Shown here piece by piece: positions 7,739 through 16,573 of a DNA stretch of 64,000 nucleotides. This DNA is from JADCRZ01 sp037718865. GTDB lineage: Bacteria > Bacteroidota > Bacteroidia > Chitinophagales > Chitinophagaceae. Where the stretch lies: assembly GCA_037718865.1 (NCBI GenBank), contig JBBJMP010000004.1, positions 186,001-250,000 on the forward strand, in the 5' to 3' direction. The notes under the pieces are model-generated. The model worked only from the letters and a program-made list of their open reading frames with translations, was not told where the DNA came from and did no database searches. Made by a program: the position numbers and the translations under genes. Position 1 is the first letter of the stretch. Every line of letters starts with the position of its first letter.

Positions 7739-8560
7739 ATGCAACAATATCTTGATCTGGTACATTTTATTCTGGATAACGGTTCTTTAAAAGCAGACCG
7801 TACAGGAACCGGCACTATGAGCTGTTTTGGGTACCAGATGCGTTTCGACTTGAACAAAGGTTTTCCCCTTGTCACAACCAAGAAACTGCATGTAAAAAGC
7901 ATTATTTACGAGTTATTATGGTTCCTGAGGGGTGAAACAAACACCTCATTTTTAAAAGAAAAAGGTGTTAGCATCTGGGATGAATGGGCTGATGAAAACG
8001 GAGATCTTGGTCCTGTTTACGGCAAACAATGGCGTAGTTGGCAGTCAGCGGATGGGAGGGTATATGACCAGATAACGGACACCATCAGGCAAATTATCAC
8101 TAGCCCGGATAGCCGGCGTTTGATCGTAAGTGCCTGGAATGTAGGAGAGCTTGGCCAGATGGCGTTATTGCCGTGTCATACCTTATTCCAGTTTTATGTT
8201 AATCCTCCGGGCCCACTTTCCAAACGCGGACGGGCCAGGCTGAGTTGCCAGTTATACCAGCGCAGTGCAGATGTGTTTCTGGGTGTTCCTTTTAATATTG
8301 CCTCCTATGCACTTCTGACGATGATGGTTGCCCAGGTATGTGATCTTGAACCAGGCGAATTTGTGCATACGTTTGGAGACGTTCACCTGTATAATAACCA
8401 TATTGACCAGGCCCGGCTGCAACTTACAAGAACACCTTTCCCCCTGCCGACTATGAAGTTAAACACCAGTGTAAAAGATATCACTCATTTTACGTTCGAA
8501 GACTTTACACTGGAAAACTACCAATGCCATCCAGCCATAAAGGCGCCGGTTGCCGTTTAA
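7739..8560 (+). CDS. thyA: Thymidylate synthase with a 9-residue insertion
   Basis: ThyA methylates dUMP to dTMP using methylene-tetrahydrofolate. All family signatures are present: RTGTGT near residue 21, FPLVTTKK at 42-49, the nucleophile C146 in LPCHTLFQFY, QRSADVFLGVPFNIASYALL, and the end IKAPVAV. The protein is 273 residues against 264 for E. coli. The whole difference sits between FYV and LSCQLYQRS, where the usual short turn is replaced by a Pro/Gly/Arg-rich stretch (about residues 155-167, nt 8201-8240). This looks like an in-frame repeat insertion in a surface hairpin, next to but not removing the active site. folA follows 31 bases downstream, so dTMP synthesis and dihydrofolate recycling are probably co-transcribed. 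Confidence 0.95.
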   Translation: MQQYLDLVHFILDNGSLKADRTGTGTMSCFGYQMRFDLNKGFPLVTTKKLHVKSIIYELLWFLRGETNTSFLKEKGVSIWDEWADENGDLGPVYGKQWRSWQSADGRVYDQITDTIRQIITSPDSRRLIVSAWNVGELGQMALLPCHTLFQFYVNPPGPLSKRGRARLSCQLYQRSADVFLGVPFNIASYALLTMMVAQVCDLEPGEFVHTFGDVHLYNNHIDQARLQLTRTPFPLPTMKLNTSVKDITHFTFEDFTLENYQCHPAIKAPVAV

Positions 8561-8591
8561 GGGAACCTATTTGCAATCAATACGTTAATAC

Positions 8592-9083
8592 ATGCTTGTT
8601 TCTTTTATTCTGGCCGCCTCTGACAATAATGTGATTGGAAAAAACAATCAATTGCCCTGGCATTTGCCGAATGATTTAAAATACTTTAAAAACATCACCT
8701 GGGCCATGCCCGTGATCATGGGCCGGAAAACATTTGAATCCTCCGGCACCGCTTTACCTGGCAGGACAAACGTTGTTATCACCCGTCAGACTGGCTGGAG
8801 AGCAGAAGGGGCCATCGTAGCCGGCGATCTCGAGGAGGCTTTACAGGCTGCTGCAGACACAGATGCAAAGGAGGCTTTTATTATTGGTGGAGGAGATATT
8901 TTCCGGCAGTCGTTGTTCATTACAAACAAGATATATCTTACCCGCATTCATGCAGTTGTTGAAGGTGATACTTATTTTGTTGACCTGAAAGATTCGGAAT
9001 GGAAGCTGGTTTCGACATTGGATTATAAAGCTGATGCAAGGCATGCCTATGCATACAGTTTCCAGGTATGGGAACGACGATGA
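8592..9083 (+). CDS. folA: Dihydrofolate reductase
   Basis: FolA reduces dihydrofolate, the by-product of ThyA, to tetrahydrofolate with NADPH. The 163-residue protein has the family blocks NNVIGKNNQLPWHLPNDLKYFK (substrate-binding Trp and Asp), MGRKTFES (NADPH binding), LPGRTNVVITR and EAFIIGGGDIFRQ. It is the usual length for a bacterial chromosomal enzyme. It lies 31 bases after thyA and just before a methyltransferase gene. Confidence 0.95.
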   Translation: MLVSFILAASDNNVIGKNNQLPWHLPNDLKYFKNITWAMPVIMGRKTFESSGTALPGRTNVVITRQTGWRAEGAIVAGDLEEALQAAADTDAKEAFIIGGGDIFRQSLFITNKIYLTRIHAVVEGDTYFVDLKDSEWKLVSTLDYKADARHAYAYSFQVWERR

Positions 9084-9114
9084 GGCTTCTTGAACTATTG
9101 TTTAATACGCATAC

Positions 9115-9912
9115 ATGTATTCCCGGTTTCAATTAACCAAAAAATACCTTCATTATTACCTGACTGCGTCTAACGCAAAAGGGCATGGCATTCATTCTCC
9201 CTTTGTTTATGAATTCGTAAAGAACGTGCTTAACGATCATAAACATTATACAGCCTACGACAAGGTAGAATCCATGCGCAGGTTATTGTTGACCGATGAG
9301 TCCCTCCTGGAGATTCATGACCTGGGTGCTGGTTCTTCCCTGTCTGCCAGACCGCATCGAAAGGTTGCCCATATAACCCGTTATGCAGTTAAACCAAAAA
9401 AATACGGCCAATTATTATTTCGCATCGTACAATACCACCGGCCACGGACCATTGTGGAATTGGGTACTTCTCTTGGCCTGACAACAGCTTACCTGGCAAT
9501 GGCTGACACCAGTGCATCGGTAATTACGCTGGAAGGTGCCAGGGAGGTTGCCCATAAAGCGGGAACAAACTTAAAGGACCTGGGGCTGACCAACGTGAAC
9601 TTGATACAAGGGAACTTTGATGATGTGCTGACACCTGTCTTGGAATCAGTTGCTGCAATAGATCTCAGTTTTATCGACGGCAACCATCGTAAAGAACCAA
9701 CACTGCGGTATTATGCAGCGCTTTCCCAAAAAACGCATACATCGTCCGTCCTGATCTTTGATGATATACACTGGAGCAGGGAAATGGAAGCGGCCTGGGA
9801 AATTATCAAAGCAGATAAGCAGGTAACCTTAACTGTAGATTTGTTTTTTGTAGGATTGGTATTTTTTAAGAAAGAATTTAAAACAAAGCAGCATTTTACC
9901 ATCCGGTATTAA
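9115..9912 (+). CDS. Class I SAM-dependent methyltransferase
   Basis: This is a 265-residue Rossmann-fold methyltransferase. After an N-terminal region of about 100 residues that begins YSRFQLTKKYLHYYLTASNAKGHGIHSPFVY, the SAM-binding motif IVELGTSLGLTTAYLA appears, then the acidic VITLEG strand end and the SFIDGNHRKEPTLRYY block typical of O-methyltransferase-like enzymes. The methyl acceptor is not predictable. It follows folA by 31 bases and precedes the transhydrogenase genes by 54 bases, so it may belong to the same transcript. The GIHSPF N-terminal motif appears common in Bacteroidota relatives, as I recall. Confidence 0.75.
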   Translation: MYSRFQLTKKYLHYYLTASNAKGHGIHSPFVYEFVKNVLNDHKHYTAYDKVESMRRLLLTDESLLEIHDLGAGSSLSARPHRKVAHITRYAVKPKKYGQLLFRIVQYHRPRTIVELGTSLGLTTAYLAMADTSASVITLEGAREVAHKAGTNLKDLGLTNVNLIQGNFDDVLTPVLESVAAIDLSFIDGNHRKEPTLRYYAALSQKTHTSSVLIFDDIHWSREMEAAWEIIKADKQVTLTVDLFFVGLVFFKKEFKTKQHFTIRY

Positions 9913-9966
9913 GCTTTATCATGCAGATAAAAAATAATTGGTAATTTAAAGCCTGAACATATCACT

Positions 9967-11085
9967 ATGATCATAGGCGTATTGAAGGAACCAATTTTTG
10001 AAAGCAGAACATCCCTTCTGGCTGAGACAGCAGCCCTGTTGGTTAAAAAAGGAGTGGAGGTTTGGATAGAAAGCGGCGCAGGAGAAAACGCATCCTGTAA
10101 CGATGATGAATACCTGAAATACGGAGCCTTCTTGAAATCCCGCAATGAAGTATTACAACTATCTACCGTTATTCTCTCCATTCATGCCCCTGCTCAATCA
10201 GAAACTACAAACTTGCCGGCTAAAGTTTTGATCGGTGTTTACCAGGCCTTAGTAAATAAGGGGCAGATGAGCCTATGGGCCAGCCAGCAGATAACCACTT
10301 TCAGTCTTGATATGTTACCCCGCACTACCCGGGCGCAAAGCATGGACGTGTTAAGTTCCCAGGCTAATATTGCCGGTTATAAAGCCGTTTTGCTGGCGGC
10401 AAACCTGTTTCCCCGGTATTTTCCCATGTTCATGACGGCAGCCGGTAGCATTCCACCTGCCAAGGTGATGATCCTGGGTGCCGGGGTTGCAGGTTTACAA
10501 GCTATTGCCACTGCAAGGCGTTTAGGCGCAGTAGTGGAAGTGTTTGATACCAGGCCTGCAGTGAAGGAAGAAGTGATGAGCCTTGGTGCTAAATTCATTG
10601 AAGTGGAAGGTGCTGCTGATGCCTCAAAAGCCGGCGGCTATGCTGTTGAACAGACAGATGATTTTCTGCAGAAGCAAAAAGCACGGATCGCAGAAAGCAT
10701 TGCTAAATCTGACATTGTTATTACCACAGCACAAATTCCCGGAAAAAAAGCACCTATACTCATTACCACCCAAATGATGGAAGCGATGAAGAACGGTTCG
10801 GTGATCATTGACCTTGCTGCGGCCACTGGTGGTAATACGGAACTTACGCGCAATAATGAAACAGTCAGGCATAACGGGTTGTGCATTGTGGGCAATTCTA
10901 ACCTGCCGGCCACCATGCCTTATGACGCCAGCAAAATGTATGGAAAGAATGTGGTAAATTTCCTGCAGCTGATTATAAATAAAGAAGGAAATCTTAACTT
11001 AAACTTTGAAGATGACCTGGTTAAAGGATCATGTATAACGTTTAACGGTGAAATAATGAATGAACGGGTGAAAGCGCTGGTTTAA
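9967..11085 (+). CDS. pntAA: NAD(P) transhydrogenase subunit alpha part 1
   Basis: This is the soluble NAD(H)-binding domain I of the proton-translocating transhydrogenase, which uses the proton gradient to drive NADH to NADPH hydride transfer. The 372-residue protein has the alanine-dehydrogenase-like fold. SSQANIAGYKAVLLAA lies at about 120-135. The NAD-binding glycine loop MILGAGVAGLQAIATARRLGA is at about 167-187, followed by VEVFDTRPAVKEEV. The mobile loop area IAKSDIVITTAQIPGKKAPIL and the DLAAATGGN block follow. pntAB and pntB lie immediately downstream, giving the three-subunit arrangement. Confidence 0.93.
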   Translation: MIIGVLKEPIFESRTSLLAETAALLVKKGVEVWIESGAGENASCNDDEYLKYGAFLKSRNEVLQLSTVILSIHAPAQSETTNLPAKVLIGVYQALVNKGQMSLWASQQITTFSLDMLPRTTRAQSMDVLSSQANIAGYKAVLLAANLFPRYFPMFMTAAGSIPPAKVMILGAGVAGLQAIATARRLGAVVEVFDTRPAVKEEVMSLGAKFIEVEGAADASKAGGYAVEQTDDFLQKQKARIAESIAKSDIVITTAQIPGKKAPILITTQMMEAMKNGSVIIDLAAATGGNTELTRNNETVRHNGLCIVGNSNLPATMPYDASKMYGKNVVNFLQLIINKEGNLNLNFEDDLVKGSCITFNGEIMNERVKALV

Positions 11086-11099
11086 ATCTCAAACTCAAT

Positions 11100-11411
11100 A
11101 TGGAAGACCTACTATCCTGGATAAGGGAACACGAAGAAATGATCTACATCGTAGCATTAATGATATTTCTCGGTATTGAAGTCATCGGTCGTGTGCCGAG
11201 TGTTTTGCACACGCCACTGATGAGCGGCGCTAATGCCATTCATGGAGTGGTAATCATAGGTGCTATTATAGTGATGGGTAAAGCCGAACCCGATAATTAT
11301 CTTGCCCTGTCATTGGGATTTCTGGCGGTTATCTTGGGAACGCTGAATGTCGTAGGCGGTTTTGTAGTTACCGACAGGATGCTCGAGATGTTTAAAAAGA
11401 AAAAGCGCTGA
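11100..11411 (+). CDS. pntAB: NAD(P) transhydrogenase subunit alpha part 2
   Basis: This small membrane subunit of 103 residues forms the first part of the proton channel (domain II) of transhydrogenase. Three or four hydrophobic helices are visible, with the conserved stretch GRVPSVLHTPLMSGANAIHG and the end LGTLNVVGGFVVTDRMLEMFKKKK. It starts 14 bases after pntAA and ends 7 bases before pntB, so translation of the three is likely coordinated. Confidence 0.92.
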   Translation: MEDLLSWIREHEEMIYIVALMIFLGIEVIGRVPSVLHTPLMSGANAIHGVVIIGAIIVMGKAEPDNYLALSLGFLAVILGTLNVVGGFVVTDRMLEMFKKKKR

Positions 11412-11418
11412 TACTTAT

Positions 11419-12831
11419 ATGGAATTAAGCATACTTACTTTTTGTTACCTGCTGGGCTCATTAACGTTTATTATCGGGTTAAAGATGTTATCAAACCCCG
11501 CTACCGCAAGAAAGGGTAATTTGATTGCAGCAGGAGGAATGGTCATTGCGATCATTGGAACCATATTCCTGTATGAAGAAGAAGGAAATAAGCTTGGGAA
11601 TTACGTTTGGATATTTGCCGGCTTACTCATAGGAAGTATTGTGGGCACACTGGCTGCAAAAAGAGTAAAGATGACCGCCATGCCGGAGATGGTCAGTTTG
11701 TTCAATGGAATGGGTGGAGCTTGTGCAGCTTTAATCTCGATTGTTGAATTCAATCATATCGTACACCTTAACGGCAGCGGTTATACAGACAGGTTATCTG
11801 CAGGAACCCTCCTGGTAATTGTTGTGGGTGCAGTGATCGGTTCCGTTTCCTTTGCCGGCAGTATGATAGCCTGGGGAAAGTTAAACGGAAAAATTAAAGA
11901 CTGGACCTTCAGCGGTCAGCATATATTTAATCTTGTATTACTGGCTATCATTATTGTGTGTGCTGCCATGGTTATTATTAATCCCCTGGGTAATGCTTAC
12001 CTCTTTTATGTCTTTTTTGCTTTGTCACTGGCTTATGGCGTTATGTTCGTTATGCCGATTGGTGGTGCAGATATGCCGGTGGTTATTTCCTTACTGAACT
12101 CATTTACCGGCGTCGCCGCAGCCTGTGGCGGATTTTTGTATAACAATAAAGCGATGCTGACGGGAGGTATTCTTGTTGGTGCGGCCGGAACTTTGCTTAC
12201 CATCCTGATGTGCAAGGCTATGAACCGTTCTATTAAAAACGTGTTGATCGGTTCTTTCGGCACAAAAGTAATTGCCAATGGCGCTGCAAAACAACAGGGT
12301 GCCTTTAAGGAAATTTCTTTAAGCGATGCTGCGATGATCATGAGTTATGCGAGCAAAATGATTATTGTGCCAGGGTACGGATTGGCAGTGGCACAGGCCC
12401 AACACGCCTGTCACGACCTCGAAAAGCTGCTTGAAGAAAAAGGAGTGCTGGTTAAATATGCCATTCATCCTGTTGCGGGGAGAATGCCAGGGCACATGAA
12501 TGTATTGCTGGCTGAGGCAGATGTGCCTTATGATAAGCTGGAAGAAATGGAACAGGCTAATGAGGAATTTTCCACCACCGATGTGGTTCTGATTCTGGGG
12601 GCAAACGACGTGGTTAATCCGGCAGCAAAAACAGATCCTGCTTCTCCCATTTACGGCATGCCCATTCTGGAAGTAGAGCTTTCCAAAAATGTTATTGTTA
12701 ACAAGCGAAGTATGAAGCCGGGTTATGCAGGTATAGAAAACGATCTATTCTTTCAGCCAAAAACATCCATGCTTTTTGGTGACGCAAAAAATGTTTTACA
12801 GAAACTCAATGCGGAGATTAAGGCTTTGTAA
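11419..12831 (+). CDS. pntB: NAD(P) transhydrogenase subunit beta
   Basis: This protein is the main membrane domain II and the NADP(H)-binding domain III of transhydrogenase. The 470-residue protein shows about eight to nine transmembrane helices up to roughly residue 275, including MPEMVSLFNGMGGACAALISIVEF. The soluble domain follows with VPGYGLAVAQAQHACHDLEKLL, the VAGRMPGHMNVLLAEADVPYD block and ILGANDVVNPAA. The complex helps supply NADPH for biosynthesis and antioxidant defence. It is the last gene of the pnt operon, and a word-repeat element begins directly after its stop codon. Confidence 0.94.
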   Translation: MELSILTFCYLLGSLTFIIGLKMLSNPATARKGNLIAAGGMVIAIIGTIFLYEEEGNKLGNYVWIFAGLLIGSIVGTLAAKRVKMTAMPEMVSLFNGMGGACAALISIVEFNHIVHLNGSGYTDRLSAGTLLVIVVGAVIGSVSFAGSMIAWGKLNGKIKDWTFSGQHIFNLVLLAIIIVCAAMVIINPLGNAYLFYVFFALSLAYGVMFVMPIGGADMPVVISLLNSFTGVAAACGGFLYNNKAMLTGGILVGAAGTLLTILMCKAMNRSIKNVLIGSFGTKVIANGAAKQQGAFKEISLSDAAMIMSYASKMIIVPGYGLAVAQAQHACHDLEKLLEEKGVLVKYAIHPVAGRMPGHMNVLLAEADVPYDKLEEMEQANEEFSTTDVVLILGANDVVNPAAKTDPASPIYGMPILEVELSKNVIVNKRSMKPGYAGIENDLFFQPKTSMLFGDAKNVLQKLNAEIKAL

Positions 12832-12970
12832 ATGTGCGAATGTGCGAATGTGCGAGTTCATTGAAGCATACATTCCTGCCAGCGGCTTAATTACGTCTCA
12901 CCCCTCACATCTCATCTTTGACATTTAACATCTCCCACTACACATTTCCCATCTCACATTTTACATCTTC
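12832..12970. repeat. Word-repeat element (gaatgtgc, then ctcacatct-type words)
   Basis: Three copies of gaatgtgc follow the pntB stop codon. About 40 bases later a run of words of the type ctcacatctca, gacatttaacatctccc and acacatttccc extends to about 12970, just before the LysM gene. The two halves use related but not strictly complementary words, so a perfect hairpin is not formed. It may act as a 3' end for pntB, but this is inference. Confidence 0.45.
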
Positions 12971-13008
12971 CTAAATTATTATCATATTTGCTGCTTAATA
13001 AAGACGCT

Positions 13009-13986
13009 ATGCACCTTAGGTTTGTTATGATTGTCTGTCTGGGCTTATTTACACACCTGCTTCCTGCCCAGCAGGGAGGCCTGGCGATAAAGGGAATTTC
13101 GCCTGATTTACATTTACTGCATACGGTAGCTCCTAAAGAAAATTGGTATAGCCTGGGAAGAATGTATAACGTCAGCCCCAAAGAAATCTCGCCTTATAAC
13201 GGTGTTTCCATCGACAAGCCCCTGAGCATCGGACAGCAGGTTAAGATACCTCTTACTTCCGCTAATTTTTTCCAGAATACAACAACGACAGACGTGGAAG
13301 TCCTGATTCCACTGTATCATACCGTGCAGGATAAAGAATGGATGTTTCGAATCAGCACCAATTACAATAAAGTTCCTATTGAGATGCTTGAAAAATGGAA
13401 CAACATTTCCAAAGACCAGGCAAAAGCAGGAATGCGGTTAATTGTAGGTTACCTGAAAGTAAAAAAAGATCAGTCAGTATTGGCTTCCAATGGAGCCGCC
13501 GTTTCTTCACAGCCCACATCTACTATACATATCGATAACGAGCCTGCGGCTAAAACCGAAGAAAAAAAGCAGGAACCAGTGACAAGGCAGGCAGGAAACG
13601 AAGAGAAACAGGTTATGCCGGCAGAGGAAAAAAAGGTAACGGAAAACAGGCCGGTAGTAACGGCTGCCGCAGGCAATAATGTAGAAGGTGGTTATTTCAG
13701 GTCTTTATTCGAGGAAAGCAGCAGGTCTGCTTCCGGTTCTTCCGGTATTTTTAAAAGCACAAGTGGCTGGCAGGATGGAAAATTTTACGCCCTGATGAAT
13801 AATGTTGCGGTAGGTGTTATCATCAAAATTACCAATCCGTCAACCAACAAGGAAATTTACGCCAAGGTACTTGGACAAATACCCGAGATGAAGGAAAGTG
13901 CCGGCCTGACGGTCCGCATCAGCGATGCTGCAGCTGCTGCGCTGGGTGTTAATACCGAAAAATTTGCTGTAGATATCAGGTATTAA
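13009..13986 (+). CDS. Secreted LysM protein with C-terminal RlpA-like barrel
   Basis: This is a probable periplasmic or surface peptidoglycan-binding protein. From the chosen ATG at 13009 a signal peptide covers about 20 residues and ends near LLPAQQ. A first LysM motif lies at about 35-78 (LHTVAPKENWYSLGRMYNVSPKEI) and a second at about 100-145 (YHTVQDKEWMFRISTNYNKVP). A low-complexity Glu/Lys/Pro linker follows at about 165-225. The C-terminal 75 residues (FYALMNNVAVGVIIKITNP to VDIRY) resemble a double-psi beta-barrel of the RlpA type. The upstream ATG at 12988 would add 7 residues before the signal peptide. No enzymatic residues can be asserted. It stands alone after a word-repeat spacer. 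Confidence 0.8.
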   Translation: MHLRFVMIVCLGLFTHLLPAQQGGLAIKGISPDLHLLHTVAPKENWYSLGRMYNVSPKEISPYNGVSIDKPLSIGQQVKIPLTSANFFQNTTTTDVEVLIPLYHTVQDKEWMFRISTNYNKVPIEMLEKWNNISKDQAKAGMRLIVGYLKVKKDQSVLASNGAAVSSQPTSTIHIDNEPAAKTEEKKQEPVTRQAGNEEKQVMPAEEKKVTENRPVVTAAAGNNVEGGYFRSLFEESSRSASGSSGIFKSTSGWQDGKFYALMNNVAVGVIIKITNPSTNKEIYAKVLGQIPEMKESAGLTVRISDAAAAALGVNTEKFAVDIRY

Positions 13987-14168
13987 TTATGTAGCTGATA
14001 CCAATAAAAGAAAGCCTTGAAGAGAACGAAGAATTTGTCAACAATCTATAACCCCTGCGATACACCAAACCTGGCTTCAAAAAAAGCGTGTGAAAGATTA
14101 AACATGAAAGAAGTAGAAGAAAAAGAAATTAACGGAAACAGGATCACTTCAGGCTTGAAAATCAGCAA

Positions 14169-15131
14169 TCAAAACCGGTAGCCCCTTAAAAATTCATCGA
14201 TCCACATTTTCTTTTTGCCTTCAAGCTGCAGTTCTTTTACAGTAAGCCATCCATCCCGGCAGGCAAATCGCAGAAAGGTTTTGTTGTCGGTCTGCCAGAC
14301 GCCGGGAGCAACCTCCGGAGTTAACCTTTGCATTTCCGACCGGTAAATTTTCAACAATTTGTTATCCAAATGAGTAAATGCTGCAGGAAAAGGCGACATG
14401 CCGCGAACCAGGTTATAAATCTCACGGGCAGGCCGATCCCAATTTATTTTGCAGGTCTCTGTTACCAGTTTCGGAGCGTGTTTTATAACTGCAGTCAGGG
14501 CGTTATCAGGTAAATGCCTTATAACATCCTGTTGCGGTATTTCCTGCACCGTGCCATCCACTAAACCGCCGATCGTTTTCACCAACAACGCAGCACCGAT
14601 ATATTTCATGCGGTCGTGTAACTCACCGGCAGTTTCGTCTGGAGAAATGGAGATACTTTCCTGTAATAAAATATCGCCGGTATCGATCTCATGGCGAAGC
14701 TTAAAAGTAGTAACACCGGTTTCTTGTTCTCCATTGATCAGGGCCCAGTTGATGGGAGCGGCACCCCGGTACTCCGGTAATAAAGATCCATGGAGATTTA
14801 TGGTTCCCCCGGGCGGCATGTTCCAAACCGCTTCCGGTAACATGCGAAAGGCCACAACCACCTGCAGGTCGGCTTTCATCTCTTTCAGTGCTTTCAAAAA
14901 ATCTGCATTCTTCAATTTTTCAGGTTGTAACAGGTGCAGCTCTTTTTCGCGGGCGTATATTTTTACGGCACTTTCAGTAAGCCTCAATCCCCTGCCTGCC
15001 GGCTTATCAGGAGCTGTAATAACGGCCACTATATTGTATCCGGCCCTGAGCAATGCATCCAGGGATGCCACGGCAAAGTCAGGGGTGCCCATGAAAACAA
15101 TGCGGGGTGAAGGGTGTGAAACGTTAGTCAA
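14169..15131 (-). CDS. fmt: Methionyl-tRNA formyltransferase (TTG start)
   Basis: Fmt formylates the initiator Met-tRNA with 10-formyl-tetrahydrofolate. The 320-residue protein has RIVFMGTPDFAVASL at the N-terminus, the signature HGSLLPEYRGAAPINWALINGE with catalytic His and Asn context, and the C-terminal tRNA-binding OB-like domain from about residue 205. The conserved RIVFMG strand lies only 9 residues from the start. An in-frame stop lies just upstream, so the gene most likely starts at TTG 15131 because no ATG or GTG fits before that strand. It is divergent from the FKBP gene across a 313-base gap. Confidence 0.93.
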   Translation of the reverse strand: MTNVSHPSPRIVFMGTPDFAVASLDALLRAGYNIVAVITAPDKPAGRGLRLTESAVKIYAREKELHLLQPEKLKNADFLKALKEMKADLQVVVAFRMLPEAVWNMPPGGTINLHGSLLPEYRGAAPINWALINGEQETGVTTFKLRHEIDTGDILLQESISISPDETAGELHDRMKYIGAALLVKTIGGLVDGTVQEIPQQDVIRHLPDNALTAVIKHAPKLVTETCKINWDRPAREIYNLVRGMSPFPAAFTHLDNKLLKIYRSEMQRLTPEVAPGVWQTDNKTFLRFACRDGWLTVKELQLEGKKKMWIDEFLRGYRF

Positions 15132-15444
15132 GCTTTTAATTATTACTCGAAGTCAGGGTACAGCAAATATTTTTTTCTGATCTGTTTGAATTTATCCAAC
15201 GCAGGTTGCCAGCTTTTTCGGATAACGATATGATTTTCATTTCGTAATTTTTTGTCTACAACAGAGCATGTATTGCAGAGTCAAATTTCATTAAAATTGA
15301 TCAATAACATTCGCAATCTTCAATTTAATCCTAACTTCGGCAATTCTAAAAATACGCTACCCTTTCCTGTAATTTTCCTGCTCGAATAACTGAAGGAACA
15401 ACAGGGCTGGCGACAGTAATGGCTTACTAATTAAAAAACTATAG
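15132..15444. other. Gene-free divergent spacer between fmt and the FKBP gene
   Basis: This 313-base stretch must hold the promoters of both flanking genes. I see AT-rich sequence and a weak candidate box (TAACTTCG near 15333) but no convincing TTTG / TAnnTTTG pair. No open frame, RNA structure or repeat stands out. Confidence 0.5.
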
Positions 15445-15900
15445 ATGCGACAAGTAAAGAATGGCGATACCGTTAAAGTGCACTATCATGGTCGTCTGAC
15501 AGACGGAACCACTTTCGATTCTTCCGAAGGGCGCGAACCACTTGAATTTGAGGTAGGCAGCGGAATGGTAATCAAAGGTTTTGATGACGGTGTGATGGGA
15601 ATGAAAGTAGGAGATAAAAAAAAACTGGAAATCCCTTCAGAAGAAGCTTATGGAGAAATAAATCCCGAGATGCTTGTTGAATTTCCCACCGAACAATTTC
15701 CGGTAGATATGAAGCCGGAGGTGGGTATGCGTTTAAATATGACAAATGGAAGCGGCCAGGTCATTCCCGTTGAGATAACGGAAGTAAAAGAGGAATCGGT
15801 CATCCTTGATGCCAATCATCCATTGGCAGGTGAGGCACTGATTTTTGATATTGAGCTGATGGAAATCTCAGGTGGTTCTTCTTTGATCATCACTCCTTAA
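15445..15900 (+). CDS. FKBP-type peptidyl-prolyl isomerase (SlyD-like)
   Basis: This enzyme catalyses proline isomerisation and may act as a folding chaperone. In the 151-residue protein, an FKBP half-domain opens with VKVHYHGRLTDGTTFDSS and GSGMVIKGFDDGVMGMKVGDKKKLEI. It is interrupted at about residues 70-125 by the insert-in-flap domain (EEAYGEINPEML to SVILDANHPLAGEALIFDIEL) that defines SlyD-type proteins. The metal-binding His/Cys-rich tail of E. coli SlyD is absent. A strong hairpin follows 16 bases after the stop codon. Confidence 0.9.
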   Translation: MRQVKNGDTVKVHYHGRLTDGTTFDSSEGREPLEFEVGSGMVIKGFDDGVMGMKVGDKKKLEIPSEEAYGEINPEMLVEFPTEQFPVDMKPEVGMRLNMTNGSGQVIPVEITEVKEESVILDANHPLAGEALIFDIELMEISGGSSLIITP

Positions 15901-15915
15901 CGTTATTTGTATTCA

Positions 15916-15946
15916 ATAATGCCCCGGTTGCATACTGGGGCATTAT
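15916..15946. terminator. Bidirectional hairpin between convergent genes
   Basis: A perfect 10-bp stem (15916-15925 ataatgcccc with 15937-15946) and an 11-base loop lie between the FKBP gene and the convergent membrane-protein gene, whose stop codon it touches. The short T-rich sequence on the plus side (gccgtttta) is weak, but the position fits a shared terminator. Confidence 0.7.
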
Positions 15947-16515
15947 GCCGTTTTATGGGTATTTCTCTTATACCACCATCCGAGCCATACTCCGCACAAA
16001 CCCCAACCCGCCAGGTTGTCAATCAGTTCGCCCCATAAAACTTCCCAGGAGGTTTGGAACCAGTTGTGCTGATTATACCATACGAATAAAAAGCAGATTA
16101 CACCAAATGTAAGCACGGATGTAAATATGGAAAGGAAATTTTTATATGCCGTGTCGAATCTGCGTATGACCAAGCAAACGAGCAATACACAGATAAATGA
16201 AATGATAAATCCCCGTATGACCGGCTTTACCATATTTAATTCATAAGCTCCGTGATAAGTGATAATTGCCCAAGGTTTTCCTTCAAGTGCCTCAGTTTGT
16301 TTCTGCTGTTCCTCCGGTGTTGCCTGCGGGCTGAATCTGGGTAACATATACTGGCCTTCTCCCGGAAGCTGTGAAGATAAAGTGTTCATCACAGCATCCT
16401 GGTTAGGCAGGTATTGATAAGCTTTGTCATGAATACCGGATGCCGTCCACGAAAAGCTTTGCCATCCGAATAAAAAAATGGCTCCAACCAATGAACCAAT
16501 CAATAATTTTTTCAT
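15943..16515 (-). CDS. Membrane protein of unknown function
   Basis: I do not recognise this 190-residue protein with confidence. From the ATG at 16515 it has an N-terminal hydrophobic segment (LLIGSLVGAIFLFGWQSF), then about 75 exported, Gln/Pro-containing residues (GIHDKAYQYLPNQDAVMNTL to YELNMVKPVIRG). Three further membrane segments follow (residues about 107-130, 138-160 and 165-182), with a short basic end. The longer open frame starting at 16650 would translate the word repeat upstream and is unlikely. It is downstream of the CPBP protease gene on the same strand, separated by the repeat element at 16574-16690. Confidence 0.65.
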   Translation of the reverse strand: MKKLLIGSLVGAIFLFGWQSFSWTASGIHDKAYQYLPNQDAVMNTLSSQLPGEGQYMLPRFSPQATPEEQQKQTEALEGKPWAIITYHGAYELNMVKPVIRGFIISFICVLLVCLVIRRFDTAYKNFLSIFTSVLTFGVICFLFVWYNQHNWFQTSWEVLWGELIDNLAGWGLCGVWLGWWYKRNTHKTA

Positions 16516-16573
16516 GTGCCTGGTTTTAGTGACAAGAAAAATAGAAATAATTGTTCTTAATCGCAAGAGAAGA

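Noticed and set aside
14104..14181. Short open frame of 25 codons between the LysM gene and fmt
   Set aside because: It overlaps the fmt 3' end, has no recognisable features, and frames of this length are expected by chance.
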